Of a stretch of 64,000 nucleotides of DNA, positions 34,548 through 49,842 are shown piece after piece. The notes beneath the pieces were generated by a model. That model ran no database searches and was not told the origin of the DNA. It saw only the letters and a program-made list of their open reading frames with translations. The DNA is taken from NCBI GenBank assembly GCA_027943245.1, contig JANDJZ010000153.1, positions 1-64,000 of the forward strand, read 5' to 3'. Position numbers and translations under genes: made by a program. Origin of the DNA: Acanthamoeba sp. SK_2022b (taxonomy: Eukaryota > Discosea > Longamoebia > Acanthamoebidae). The number at the start of each line of letters is the position of its first letter. Position 1 is the stretch's first letter.

Positions 34548-35232
34548 ATGGTAAAGAAGGTGGTGCTCAACGTGTACCCGCTGCTGTGGGTCTTCCTCGT
34601 GTGGCACGTACTGAGCGTGGCCACAGGATGCAGCGCGTCGCTGTCGGTCGTGATCAGCGGCTCCATGGAGCCGTCGATAAAGAAGGGCGACCTGCTGTTC
34701 GCCATCGGGCCCGACCGCGGAGACGAACTGCAGAGAGGCGACGTCGTGCTCTACCGCCTGCCCCACAGGCCCGACGTGCCCATCGTCCACCGCATCGTCG
34801 ACATCGTTACGCCGTCTCCCTCGCAAGACACCATCGAACCATCCGCGGACTTGTCGCCGCACTACCTCACCAAGGGCGATGCTAACCGTGTGGACGACCG
34901 GGGCCTGGTGGCTCCTTCCTACCCGTCTGGTCTGGTGCCTAAGGAGGCCATCCTGGGTGAGCTGCTCTCCCCCCCTTGTTGCTTTCGCTTCTCTGCTTCT
35001 CCGAGAGCAGGCCTGACCGTTGGCGGTTGATACAGGCAAGGTGCGCGGTCTGGTGCCGTGGGTGGGCTACCTCACCATCATCATGCAGCAGTTCAAGTAC
35101 GTGGTGTTCGCAGTCATCGGGCTGATGGTGGTGCGCAACATCGTGTCTGCCGACAACCAGCAAGGCGGCAACCAGCACGTACCTGCCAACAAGAGGGAGT
35201 GGGCCTGGTTCCTGCTGATGCCATGGTCCTAA
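34548..35232 (+). CDS. SEC11: Signal peptidase complex catalytic subunit SEC11
   Basis: ATG at 34548. An N-terminal membrane segment (VYPLLWVFLVWHVLSVATG) leads to the catalytic Ser in VISGSMEPSIKKGD, the catalytic His in VPIVHRIVDI and the YLTKGDANRVDDRGL box. After one intron (about 34958-35036) the conserved GKVRGLVPWVGYLTIIM and a C-terminal helix (FKYVVFAVIGLMVV) follow. It removes signal peptides in the endoplasmic reticulum. The C-terminus is about 25 residues longer than in yeast and hydrophilic. Only 223 bp separate it from the divergent HPS4 start. Confidence 0.95.
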
Positions 35233-35269
35233 AGCTTTCTGCGGCTGAAGAGCGGCGTAGGAGGGACTC

Positions 35270-35275
35270 AATAAA
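35270..35275 (+). terminator. Poly(A) signal of SEC11
   Basis: AATAAA lies 38 bp after the SEC11 stop and 50 bp before the convergent LYR gene stop, so the two transcripts nearly meet. Confidence 0.6.
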
Positions 35276-35324
35276 CGCATAAGCTTTTATCTACAGCAAA
35301 GAGCCAGACGTGGGAGAGATAGGC

Positions 35325-35669
35325 CTATGATCGGTCGGGCACCTTCATTGCGTAGTGCCATTTGTGCGACCCAGCGCCCATCTGGTCATGTGAAGACCCG
35401 CCATAGCGCTCAAGCTGGTGCATTACGACGTGGGCCTCCTCGATGCGTGCACTTAGCTCCTTGCCCTCTGGCATGTCCTTATTCTCTCTGAACTCTGCAG
35501 CCCCACGCAATCGAAAAGGAATTAACAATCGAGCCAGTGAAGAGCGAAGGATTTGACGATCAGTACCATCTTTGATCTGCTGAATTACAGAGGCCCGCTT
35601 GATGCTTGGGTAGTACTCTGCCGCCTTCAGCAAGCGTCGGTAGACCACCAGCATCCTGGGCTTGCTCAT
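35325..35669 (-). CDS. LYR-motif (Complex1_LYR) mitochondrial protein
   Basis: The start at ATG 35667-35669 gives MSKPRMLVVYRRLLKAAEYY. The Y-R-R dipeptide corresponds to the LYR tripeptide region, followed by the basic helix PSIKRASVIQQIK. One intron (about 35497-35567) splits the codon in IKDE/FRENKDM, and the third helix is IEEAHVVMHQLERYG. This three-helix plan is shared by LYRM4/ISD11, LYRM5/ETFRF1 and complex I subunits, which bind acyl-ACP and assist Fe-S or respiratory assembly. Spacing and the FRENKD box are nearest LYRM4/LYRM5, but I cannot choose between them. The short tail (HKWHYAMKVPDRS) is unusual. An in-frame longer N-terminus exists upstream but is basic and probably leader. 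Confidence 0.75.
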   Translation of the reverse strand: MSKPRMLVVYRRLLKAAEYYPSIKRASVIQQIKDGTDRQILRSSLARLLIPFRLRGAAEFRENKDMPEGKELSARIEEAHVVMHQLERYGGSSHDQMGAGSHKWHYAMKVPDRS

Positions 35670-36133
35670 CTTGCCGCCTCGGGTGTAGTTTGCGTTTGCG
35701 AAATGGTTTGGGAGGCCGACGAAACAAGCGGAATCCGGGAATCTTGTTTTTCTTTTCCGTTTTCTCATTTTGCCGTTTCGGGCACGAGCGTAACGGAAAC
35801 TGGAAAAAGTCTGCTTTTGGGGTAGAGTTGCCAACACCGAGACAGCAACTTCTGTTGCTACCCTCACCATAACGAGGCGGTGGTTGGTGGGAGTTTGCGG
35901 TGTGTTGTCTTGGTTGGCCGTTCACCATTCGCTGGCCCGGCGTTGACTAATTTCGCCCATAAGGGTGCTCTCTCTGCCCTCTTTCTTTCGTTTCTGCTCG
36001 CGCACTCTGTCGCCTGTCCTCCTCGGCTCTCTGCAACCAAAGGCGGGCCGCGTCCCCCCCAACTTTCGTTTTCTGTGTGAACGAAAAGCCTGGCCTGCAA
36101 CAACAGCTCCCTTTTGCAACACAACTCACCACA
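35670..36133. promoter_or_regulatory. Shared divergent promoter, LYR protein and EamA transporter
   Basis: The two starts face away from each other over 464 bp. The stretch contains pyrimidine-rich runs and two CCAAT-like elements (ttggt on plus near 35882 and 35910). No TATA box is obvious. Elements are suggested, not demonstrated. Confidence 0.35.
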
Positions 36134-38713
36134 ATGGCAACTGCCGTGGTCGTCGCACCACCCACGCCTGCCGTCCCGTTCGTGCCCGAGCTAAACTTCG
36201 ACCTGCTCAAGGCTCCCGCCACCATCAGGACTCCTGCAGCAACGAAGAAGCACAAGCCGCCCAAGGCGTCGGACAACCGGGAGGGGAAAATGAGCAAGAA
36301 CAACAACGCCGATACTCGCGCGAGCCTGCACAACAGCTTCGTGCCTCTGAGCGAAGAGGAGGCGTTGGCCTCGCCCGCGTCGTCCACAGAGCTCACCACC
36401 CTCCTCCTGACCAACCCCTACAAGGCCAAGACTGCAAACACCAGCGCCTCAAGCCTGGCCGTGCAGCAGCTACTCGAGGAAGTAGATGAACGAAAATCTA
36501 GAAAATCACGACGAAAATCTCATCTCAACAAATCTCATGGGCTCTTCGAGGACGTGCCTACCGTGGCGCCCGTCGCGGAGGTGGAGGTGAAGCTCTCCAT
36601 CACGCCGAGTGCTGCTCCGCTCTTCTATAGCTCCGATCTACTCTACGCGGGCGAGCTGGAGGAGACGAAAGCAAAGGCCAAACCATCACTCTACGACACC
36701 CCGTTCTGGCGCAAATATGGCTTCCTCATCGTCCACCTCTCCATGGTGCTCTGTCAGTCCTGCTTCGCCGCGGTCAACGTCTTTGGCAAGTATGGCCTCA
36801 TTTACGTGCACCCCATGGTGCTTATCATTCTCCGAAACATCGGTACGCTGTGGCTGCCCTTCTCCCCTTCCTCCCACTCCCCCATTCCTCATTCCCTATT
36901 TGTTCCTATTCTTAAAAAGAGAACAATACAAACAAATAAATTGCTCATTAATTATTTACGCACGCGTATTAGTGACACTAATAATTCCGTGCATACTCAC
37001 TATGTCGCATCGTCGTACAGGAACGCTTCCCTTTTTGATGGCGGGTGTCGCCGTGCTCGAGCGAAACCAGATTTGGAAGTGCGTCAGCTGGAACAGCATG
37101 CTCAAGTTCAGCGCCATGGGTACGCTCAGAGTCACTCCTCACTCAGGCTGAACCTACCGCCATGCTCCTTCTGGAAGAGTGTGTGGGCAGGTCTGATCGT
37201 GCATTCCTCTTATTCCCCCACTACAGGCGTGTTCACCATGCTCTTCAGTCAGAGCCTCTACGTCTACGGTCTCCAGCGTACCACCGCCACCAACTCTGCT
37301 ACTCTTCACCTGGCGATCCCCGTGTGGTACGCCCGCCTCGTCTCTACTTTACCCCAACTCCGGTTGGTCTTGTCGCGGCGCACTGATCGCTACCCGATGT
37401 GGTGATACAGGACGTGCCTGGTGTGCATTGCCTGCCGTATGGAGAAGTTCTCTATCATCAAGGTGCTCGGCATCGCGTGTGCCGTGGGTGGCGCGCTGGT
37501 CATGGTCGAAGTGGAATCGTTCGGTAAGGCCCTTGCTGCTCGTCGACTCTCGCGCCCTTCTCCGCTGAGACTTTTACTTCAGATACCTCCGGCGACACGA
37601 TGACCGGCAACTTGCTCGTATTGGTAAGTGGGACGAGCGTGACTTGCCTGGCAGGCCCCGCGCGCGCATCTCTCCTCCTTTCCCTCCACGCCCTTACGCT
37701 CTTGTCTCGCATGGTAAACACAATCGCAGGGCATGACTGTCCTGTATTCACTCTACCTCGTCTTATGTATGTACACATATGGGCGAGCTCATACTGCGAT
37801 CGCCTAGTGACTAAACGCGCTCCCCGTGTAGGCAAACCGCTCGTGTCCAACCTGCCTCCCCTGAATGTGAGCATGTGGATCTTCATCACCGCGAGCGTCG
37901 CTTCAATCCCACTCAGTACGACCTTGCTTTCCTGTGGAGAGACCAGCGGGTCTAGTCTGATCCCCTCTTTCTCTTTTTCTTTCTATTTCTTTAGTTTTCA
38001 TCTACTGGAGCGAATGCTGGGCGGCGCTGCACGTTACCAACGGCCAGGTACGCTACGCTTGAAGAGCCAGCCTGATGGGACTGTTCGCTTACACCGGTTC
38101 TCTCTTGACTGGTCTGTAGGCGTGGATGTCAATCACCCTGGCCGTCGTGGTAGGCACGGCCATTCCCTATCTCATCATCACGTGGGCCATCAAGCAGGTT
38201 CGGTCTTCACTCCACGGCCGTGGCTACCTACTGGACGGCAACTAACGACCTGTTGCTCGTTCGACAGGCGTCGCCGCTGGTGGTGGCCATTTACACTCCG
38301 ATGGAGTTGATCGCCACTACCACGCTCGCCTTCTTGTATCTCGGCGAGGAGCCGGGTCTGCGTCAGTTCGCCGGGGCGTTGTTCATTCTTGCCGGTCTTG
38401 CTGGTACGCTGTGCCGCCAGGCAAGCGTGCAGCCAGAGCAAGGGTCTCACCTGCGCTTTCTGTGTCCGTTGTGCAGTGACGACGTACGCGCAGCAAACCG
38501 AGAAGAAGCGGGAGCCGACTGAGGACATAGAAGAGCAAGCTGACGACAAGCAAAGTAGCCTTGAGTTGGATCGGAGCTTCATCACTGGTCTGGATATCTC
38601 AGGTTCGTATCCAGACCGGACAGCCACTGGCAGGCGCTTTGTCCTGACACAATTAATTGTGGTGTTCTTCGTTTGGAACAGAAACCACGCCACTGATCGC
38701 ACGCACGGCTTGA
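36134..38713 (+). CDS. EamA/DMT-family membrane transporter
   Basis: ATG at 36134 (MATAVVVAPPTPAVPF) begins a cytosolic head of about 190 residues, Ser/Lys-rich and without a domain. Membrane helices then follow, many in separate exons: FLIVHLSMVLCQSCFAAVNVF, GTLPFLMAGVAVL, GVFTMLFSQSLYVYGL with NSATLHLAIPVW, FSIIKVLGIACAVGGALVMV, GMTVLYSLYLV, MWIFITASVASIPLS, WMSITLAVVVGTAIPYLI, and ASPLVVAIYTPMELIATTTL with YLGEEPGLRQFAGALFIL. The 'SPL...YTPxE...LGE' pairing is the second EamA repeat seen in plant WAT1/UMAMIT and nucleotide-sugar transporters. Substrate unknown. The last intron joins LDIS to ETTPLIARTA, TGA at 38711-38713. About ten exons; some middle edges are approximate. Confidence 0.75.
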
Positions 38714-38747
38714 GCTTGTCCTTGCTCTTTCACCAAACTCGTACAGA

Positions 38748-38753
38748 AATAAA
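38748..38753 (+). terminator. Poly(A) signal of the EamA transporter
   Basis: AATAAA 35 bp after the TGA at 38711-38713, followed by a T-rich stretch. Confidence 0.6.
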
Positions 38754-39851
38754 TTATTTTTACTTGGCTTTGTCTGTGTTCCACTTAATTCTCGGCAAAG
38801 TGCAAGGTTGACAATGAGTTTTGGCTCTCAACTCCAAGGCGCCTAACATTGGGGCGTTATCGTTGGCCACCCTCACCGTTGCCTTCATTTATATGCATAA
38901 AAATGGTAATAAATGTTTTTTATTGTAGAAACTCAGCAGTGCTGGTTAGGAGCAAGGGCTAAAGAACGGTGAGGGGTGGCAGCAAACAGCAAGTAAGCAG
39001 CATGGCACTGGTCTGTGCAAGAAGATGCAACCACACCACGTCCAGGTCATGGTTGAGCTTCTCTTGATTGAAGACAAAACGCCACAAAGACCATGAAGGA
39101 TGAGCAAGCATGCCTCAAGAAGGAAGTTGGTGTGTGATGGACGCCCACCAACTGCTGTCCTACAACACCTTTCTCCTTTGGCCTTTAGAACAGCCAATCC
39201 CACAACATCATCAAGTCAAGGTCTTTGATGAAGTGTGTATTGACCCCACATTTACTCATATTGGCTGACCAATTTGCTTATTGTGTTCCCAGCTCTGTGA
39301 GGTACTTTATTGGATTATAAGCTCCTCCAATTCATTTCTGTTTGCACCTGGAGAAGCTCATCTCATCTCATCTGTTTTGGCCTTTTTTTGCTTCTTTTGC
39401 TCCATCTTATCTTTCTTTCTCCTCCGCCTGTTGCTTACCTCTGGATGAAAGTAAGTTGCCCACAGATCTCAAAAGAGGTGCATTTTTTGGTCTCTCCACA
39501 TTGATGCTTTCAACTGGGCAAGATGGGGAGGTGGCAATTCTTGTGGCATTGCTTGTGTGTGGCTTCTGTGCAAGCCCTTGCACTTCACAAAGAACAGGAA
39601 TAATTGTGCATTGTGGGAGAGGATTTTAATTTGCCTTATACCTTGTCAAGGTATAAAATTTGGTTGGAGTGGCACCCCAAGGTGATGAAATTCTGCTGTG
39701 AAGTCACTAATTGTGTGTGCAGGGTGCTCTTCCACAGGACTAGCTGTATCAGATTATCAACCTCTGCACCTATATGAGCCCACTTTAGGAATAGCCAAAA
39801 TCTTCAAGGAACGTGATTTGGGACATGTACCAGATGAAAAACCCCCAAAGG

Positions 39852-39909
39852 GCTCTGGCCCACTACTGGAAGGGTCAATTACTTTTTGTCTCCAGTAGTG
39901 GGCCAGAGC
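39852..39909. repeat. Perfect 19-bp inverted repeat with 20-bp loop
   Basis: Left arm 39852-39870 (gctctggcccactactgga) and right arm 39891-39909 (its exact reverse complement) enclose 20 bp. The RNA or single strand would form a stable stem-loop. Confidence 0.9.
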
Positions 39910-41090
39910 TTCATCAACTTTGGAAGGCATGTTCCACCATGGCTGGCCCATGTTCCAAGGTGTACACCCCCAATGCACAACAACATTTTGCACGGCATGA
40001 ACGGAAGACAGCAAGATGAAGATGAAGATGGAGAGTAAGATTAAGATAGTATTTGTAGACTTTTCCTTGTAAAATAAGTCTTGAGTTTATCTTATATTGC
40101 TGCTCATGCTCAATCCTCCATCCTCCATTACAGCTCTGGTTGATGTCACCACTTATGATGAGTTCTATGAGTTGACCAATGTGATATGCATATACCCAAA
40201 GTCTTGCTCCAGTTTTGAGCACTGCTGAAGCCGCCAAGCATGTTCATCAAAAACGAAATAGCTGTTTTTATTACTAAACTTTTTTGCAGGCGCAGTCAAG
40301 GTATGTTTTATTGGATGGACAGAATTATAAATTGATTTTATTTATTTATTTATCTATTTTTTACAATGAATGTAAACAGTCAAGATCATATTTTGCAATT
40401 TATAGATTGGCAACATTAAACAATTTCAAGCATCTTTCAGGAGGTGCTTAATCAGACACAGTTTTATCCTATTCTAGTGTTCACAATTCCAAGGGAGAAG
40501 AAGATCCCAAAAAGAATGCACCCAAAGTCAAGATTCCATTGAGAGTGGCATGGTGTCAGAGATCAGCATTATCCTTGCAGATTTTCATTCTAAACCATTC
40601 TGCCATGATGGTTGAGGGTTGTTGAGGTCGCAGAGTTCCACTGGGTCTGGTGATCCTTCATATATCTTTACCAGCTCCATCATAGGCTTCACATAGGCAC
40701 AGCTGAGTGAGAGATTCTTACTGACTTGTTGGCCATGTGTGCATTCATTTTGGCAGGCTGGCTTGGCCTTGGTGGCAGCCTCCTTTACAGCATACTTATC
40801 TATTATTAGTAGGACCAGTTGTTTGGGTTGTCAGCATTGTGGGAGGGGGTGGGGGTGGGAAGGGGTGGGGGGTAGGTGCCAGTTCTTGCCCTTGGCTGAG
40901 GTTGTAGTTCTATTGTGGCATTTATTTTGTTTTTCTTTTCTTTTTTTATCAATGGTCAAACTCAGATTTCTACACCTTTTTCGAGCGCGCCAAAAACACA
41001 AAAAAAGGGCGCCAAACTACGGGAGGTTTGTTGTGGTTTGTTGTTGGAATTGGAACTGCAAGATACCAGTTATCGTGAGAAGGGAAGAAG

Positions 41091-43561
41091 ATGAAAGCCA
41101 TAACGAGGGCCATCCCGGTGGAGACATCGAGCAGCTCCAAGATTTATGCCACATCTGAGGTGCGGCTGAGCATGTATCTTGTGCCCCCAGTGGGCGAGAT
41201 TACCGTAGAAGAGCTTGAGCTCTTTGCCATTGATCGCTTGAAAGGTACGGCCAACTCGCGACTGCTGGAAACGCTTAAATGAAGTTGCGATTTATTCACC
41301 ATTCGTCCCGCAGTATTGAAGGAGATCGATAATATCCGAGTTCGCGGCCTTACAGGTATGTTTGTTACCTCATGCACTTCCACTTTGTTAAATAAAGGTT
41401 GTTGTCGCTCCAGGCGCGGCCTACTACAATCGGATGCGCGAATTTGCGGACAAGTTCTTGCCCATCTACACCGCCCAAGAGCAGAGGAAGGACCACATCT
41501 CCCACTTCCTCCTTCGCTTTGCCTACTGCCGAGGTACATCACCAAGTTCATTCACCCTCTTCGCGTGCGTGTGCTTACTGCTCCGCTCGGATTGCCGCAT
41601 GCAGGCGATGACCGCAAGTGGTTTATCCGCCAGGAGGCCGACTTGTTCAGGTACCGTCTAAAGAACGTGATCACCGTCCCTGAGTTCATCAAGCAGAACA
41701 AGCTTCACTACGAGAACGTACTCGACGCACCAACTTGAGCACTCGCGTGAGCTATCCGGAAGAGGTGGCTACATGCGTCATCTGCTCCCAACTCTTAACT
41801 CGTGCGTTGCCTCGCCCCCATAGATCTCTGCCGAAGAGTTTGCGCAGTATGGCGATGCCCTCCGTCATCTGGCCAAGGCCAACAAGCCCGAGAAGCGAAC
41901 GTATGGCAACCAGCCGATCGATGAACCCGAGCTCACCCACACAGCCTTCTTCAAGGTAAAAGACCCTCCGCCCAACATTGAGCGGACCTACGCAGCGGCG
42001 TGACTTTATGTCAACGGCTACCACGCGAACCTAGGTGCCCTTCGAGAAGGCGTGCGACCTGGTGGCCAGGCGGCGAGTGCTGATGAAGAGGGGCTTCGCC
42101 TTCCTCCACTTTGAGGACCTCGTCTCCATCATCTGCCGCGAATTCAAGGACGCGCTCAGCGAGGGTAGGGCGCAGTGCCAGCGTTGCTCTCGACCCTCTC
42201 GCTTTGTTCTCTTAATTTTTGGCTAACGGGCCCCTGGCTGTGCAGGCCTCGAGGCCTCGGAGCGGGCGTTCCCCGAGAGGGTTGCGCAGGACGAGAGGAT
42301 CTCGGGCTTCATGCACAACCTGCCTCGCCAGTACATCGACAGGTCCGTGCGTTTCCTCCCACAATCGACGATCAAACTTTGGGGCACTGACAGGATTCAC
42401 CGTCGCTCTTGGCTCTCGCGCACAGGGACTGGTCCAAGGTCACGCAGACCGGCACGTTGGATCTCTCCAATATCAACGAGGTACGCCTTGCAGCTTTTAC
42501 ACGACCGCTGCAAAGCTCATCAACCGCCTTGCCACTGTTGCAGCTCGCCCAACGCTCGTTCCCGCTGTGCATGCGCTCGATGCACGACTCGCTGCGGGCG
42601 AAGCATCACCTCTTCCACGACGCCCGGATGCAGTACGGTCTCTTCCTCAAGGGTATGTCAACACGTCACAGCACGACGAGCCAATTCGCTCGCTGTCACT
42701 TGTCTTTATCGTTGTGGCTGTGTGGGACTCGACTCCTCAACCACGCGTTGTGCTATGGGCAGGCATCGGACTTACTCTGGAGGATGCCCTCAAGTTCTGG
42801 AAGTCGGAGTTCACCCGCTTGTCGCGCATCACTCCCGAGAAGTTCGACAAGGAGTACGCCTACAACATCAGGTAGGCCACAGCCCCTTTCCACGTCTACT
42901 GGATGACACAGCGGCCAGTCTGATCGTTCCCCCTCTCTCCTTCTCTCTCTTTCCGTTACAAGGCACAACTACGGTCTTGAGGGCCGCAAGGCCGACTACA
43001 CGCCCTACTCCTGCGTCAAGATTATCGAATCGCAACCCGCTGCCGACAAGGTATCGACAGCATCCGTTCTCCTCCCATCTTCAACGCAATGTACTCACGT
43101 ATAGTGGACTCTCCTCCAAAGGAACACGGCTGCCCCTATCGACACTTTTCGCGCGAGCGCTTGGTCTCCACCCTCCAGAAACACGGCCTCGAGAGCCACG
43201 AAGTCGAAGACATCATCGGCGAGGTCGACGGGCAGAGATGGGGCGTACGTCTGCGTGCTACGCGCTTGGTCATGCGCACACGAGCTTCTTCTGACTGGCT
43301 CGCGTGTATGTGTGTTCCGCCACTGCTCGGTTCAGCACGCGTGCCACAGGTACTTCATGGCGCGCCACAAGGGCTACTCGATGACAGAGCTCGTTATCAA
43401 CCACCCGCAGCAATACTACTCTCACTCGTGCAAATACCACAAGCAGAATACACCACAGGTGCGCCCACGCCCTCAATCGGCGGCCTTGTCTTGTTCCTCG
43501 GCAGCTCCCATCATCTAACATCAAACCAATGTCGCAACAACAGGAGAACGCTCAGGAATGA
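41091..43561 (+). CDS. PRIM2: DNA primase large subunit
   Basis: ATG at 41091. About twelve short exons encode the whole protein. Matches to PRIM2 in order are [87 protein letters not shown] and [20 protein letters not shown]. The C-terminal iron-sulfur domain follows with [20 protein letters not shown] and [20 protein letters not shown]. The four cluster cysteines are visible as [22 protein letters not shown] and HSCKYH. The final exon is tiny (ENAQE, TGA at 43559-43561). It pairs with PRIM1 and DNA polymerase alpha to start RNA primers. Confidence 0.93.
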
Positions 43562-44078
43562 GCCGCTTTGCCTTTCTCTTCTTTTTTGCTTCTTTCGATC
43601 TGTTCTCCTGTTGACGCCCAAGCGGCCAGCTGCTCTTCTCTGTGGAGGACGAAGCGCCTGCTGTCGCTCGCTTGAGTGGCCGTCCCATAAACACTTGTTT
43701 CATTTACTTACATGCCCGCCACATACGATCACCTGCTGGTCAGCCGTCCCGCAGCGACTGTGCCATCAGTCGTGGAGATCCCAGTGGCACTGTAACTCGT
43801 TTCAACCGTAGCTTTTCTCTGATTGGTAAATGGGGGTAGGAGGCCGACCAATCAGCGAATGTGGTCACTCAATGATCGTTGCGGTTGGTGGCTGCTCGAA
43901 ACACCGGTCGTATGTCGGCTACGACTGGACGCTCGGTTCGCCGAGCTCTGGCCCGTTCGTTCCCATGCCCTCTACGCGCCCTCGTTTAAATGCGCTTGCT
44001 GGCCCGCCCCTGCTTCTCTTCATCTCTCCTTGATACACTACAAGACAAGATCTACACCGCTTTACTCGAGAAGACAAC
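43562..44078. other. Intergenic region with the promoter of the small secreted protein
   Basis: No coding frame of note. Two copies of 'accaatcag'/'ctgattgg' (about 43820 and 43846) are CCAAT boxes in opposite directions. A T-rich patch near 43580 may end PRIM2. Confidence 0.4.
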
Positions 44079-44447
44079 ATGAAGTTTGCTGCTGCTATCC
44101 TCGCCGTTTGCTTGTGCTTCGTGGCCGCCGCCTGGGCCACCGACAACCTTGAGGAGAGGGGGTAAAGCTCTACTCACTGTCTGTGTTCTAAAGGCACCGC
44201 TGACCTCCTCGCTTGCAATGCGCAGAGCCGTCGTTCAAACGGTCCCGACGACGGCCGTCGTTGGCTCGACTGCCACAGTGCCCGTCACCAACGTGGCCAC
44301 TGTACGAGCACTCCCCCACGCACTGCGCTGGTTGTGATGTAGAGAGACTGACGGGCAGTACTTTTGCAGGTGCCCACTACGCAGAAGGTGGTGACCGTGG
44401 CGGCCAGCTCGGCCTCGTCCTTGACGCCCTTCTACTTGGCTTGGTGA
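44079..44447 (+). CDS. Small secreted Thr/Val-rich protein, unknown
   Basis: Three exons give a protein of about 78 residues. A clear signal peptide (MKFAAAILAVCLCFVAAAWA) is followed by TDNLEERG. Then comes a low-complexity mature part built on VVQTVPTTAVVGSTATVPV and VPTTQKVVTVAASSAS, ending TPFYLAW and TGA at 44445-44447. The first intron (about 44162-44225) splits a Gly codon. No cysteines occur in the mature part. Thr/Ser density suggests O-glycosylation or a wall/coat protein, but this is inference. AATAAA follows at 44511. It is shorter than ordinary ORF cut-offs once spliced. Confidence 0.65.
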
Positions 44448-44510
44448 GCTCCTTCCTCTGCACCATCCTTGCTACCTTCTTCATGAACCAAGCATCACCG
44501 CGTAAAGGCC

Positions 44511-44516
44511 AATAAA
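44511..44516 (+). terminator. Poly(A) signal of the small secreted protein gene
   Basis: AATAAA 64 bp after the stop. The opposing actin-bundling gene has its own AATAAA on the minus strand at 44556-44561, so the two convergent transcripts end within about 50 bp of each other. Confidence 0.6.
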
Positions 44517-44619
44517 GGAGTTGAAGTGGCAAAGAGGTGTTGGTGGTTTGAAGTGTTTATTTCTACAAGAGGACAAGGCGGCCTTGTCGCTGAGAAGACT
44601 GGGAGGGAGAGCAAAGCAT

Positions 44620-45770
44620 CTACTTCTTCTTGCCGTAGTGCTTCTGCTTCTCCTCGAGATCGCGGGACATCCACCAGAGGGCACCCTCGGTGGGACCGCT
44701 CTCGGAACCGGCGCCGCCGCCGCCCTGACCGCCGAACTTGCGGACGGCAATGCGCACGGCAGCCTCGGCAGTGATGAGGGCCTTGTTGAGCTTCTCGGCG
44801 AGCGGGCTGGCGTCGAGCTGGGCGAGCTCGTTGGTGGCCTTGAGGCCCTTGACGCCGGGCAGCTTGGACTCCTCGGTGAGGCGGTACCTCTCGGCCTCGT
44901 AGGCCTTGATGCTCTTGTTGACCTCCTCCAGGGCGAGACGGGCCGCGCGGATCTCGGGGTGCTCGTCGGGGTTGGACTGCACAAGTCGACGAAAATACGA
45001 TTAATTTCATATTCTCCTCGAGAAAACTTAGGAAAAACTTGAGAAAACAAATTAAAAGAAAAGTTGTAGAAGATGGGTGAACGCACCATGGACCTCTTAC
45101 AGAAGTCAGCCGGGTTGGCGACGTTGTTGTACTGGTAGAGGAGGTACTCGAGGAACGAGACGCGACCGTCAAAGTTGACGTCGACGCGCTCCCTGAGCTC
45201 CTGCTTGCGCTTGATGGCAGTCATCATGACGGGCTGCGACTGCTGGAAGGGGGCCGATGCCCACTTGCTGTTCTTGGAGTCCTCAACGAACTTGCAGAGC
45301 TGCTCGTAGAAGTAGAGACCAATGTCGAAATCGAGATCGTGGCCCTCCTCGTAGAGGTGGCGGAGCGAGATGCCCTTGCTGTGCATGTCGGCATACTTGA
45401 TCACCTCCCACGACACCCTGTGTGTACATCGATCGATGTCAGGGCATGTCGGCAAAAACAAATTTAAAAGAAGCATTCTTATTGGCCCAGCAAATAAAAA
45501 ATTGCGGGGCAACCAAGAAAGCACAGGGCACGCAAGACTGTAGATGGAGCGCAAAGATACACTCGATTTTGAGCGGCTGCGAGTGAAATGAAGAGAAAGA
45601 CAACAGATCGAGTGTAGATGGAACGCGTACGTGAAGATGAACTCGGCCTGGTCGTGAACCTCAGGCCAGTAGGCGTTGAGGAAGGCCACGGCCTGCTGGT
45701 TGAAGGGCTTCTGGGCCACCTGGTTGAAGTAGGCGAGGGCCTCGGGGTCAAGCTTCTCAGTGAACGACAT
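44620..45770 (-). CDS. abpB: Calcium-regulated actin-bundling protein, ABP34 type
   Basis: ATG at 45768-45770. Three exons: SFTEKLDPEALAYFNQVA and QQAVAFLNAYWPEVHDQAEF; then VSWEVIKYADMHSKGISL, YEEGHDLDFDIGLYFYEQL, the EF-hand loop VDVNFDGRVSFLEYLL and NVANPADFC; then DEHPEIRAARLALEEVNKSI, KLPGVKGLKATNELAQLD and WWMSRDLEEKQKHYGKKK with TAG at 44620-44622. This follows the Dictyostelium 34-kDa protein block by block, lacking only its first few residues. In that family Ca2+ weakens bundling of actin filaments in filopodia and the cortex. A second EF-hand (HDLDFDIGLYFYE region) is imperfect. It is a useful marker of Amoebozoa. Confidence 0.93.
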
Positions 45771-46177
45771 GGTTGTGTGTGTGGTTTGTGGGTTTCGGTG
45801 TCTAGCCGGGAGAGTGCAGAAGGTAAAAGAATGCACGAGGGGCCAGCGAAATGAATAGGGGGGAGCCCCAGCGAGTGTCGTCCTTCGTCTGGTGCATGAG
45901 TCAACGGCCAATCGCCGCGGAGTGTCCTGGAAGCCAAGTCAACCAATCCGCGCCGACATTAAATTCCGGGACTCCGGGCAGCGCCTTCTTAATATGCGCC
46001 GCCAAGTTCGAACCAACGCGCAAGGCACTACACACGAGACACGTTCACCGTTTGTTCGTTTTACTCTCTCTCCACGTGAAGAAAAGCTCCCTTCACCAAC
46101 ACACACGCTCACATCTGCCCTCTTGCTCGCCTCTCCTTCGCAGGGGCACGACGAACCGCGTGCTGCTGTTGCTGCTG
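45771..46177. promoter_or_regulatory. Promoter side of the ABP34 gene and 3' end of YME1
   Basis: The 407 bp contain two CCAAT motifs (about 45907 and 45943) upstream of the ABP34 start. I see no further gene. Confidence 0.35.

Positions 46178-49842
<3,665 letters not shown>

Larger units (their letters stand above)
38714..41090. mobile_element. Third AT-rich island, probable decayed mobile DNA
   Basis: Composition matches the other two islands: low GC, no long conserved frame, and a mix of TG/CA-rich text. An AATAAA at 38748-38753 belongs to the EamA gene. I could not identify a transposon protein in it. Its link to transposons rests on composition and on the hairpin at 39852-39909. The last 150 bp should hold the PRIM2 promoter. 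Confidence 0.4.

Noticed and set aside
39757..40014. An 85-residue minus-strand frame (…WWNMPSKVDEALAHYW…)
   Set aside because: It overlaps the perfect hairpin, has no splice partner and no recognisable domain, so I treat it as chance in mobile DNA.
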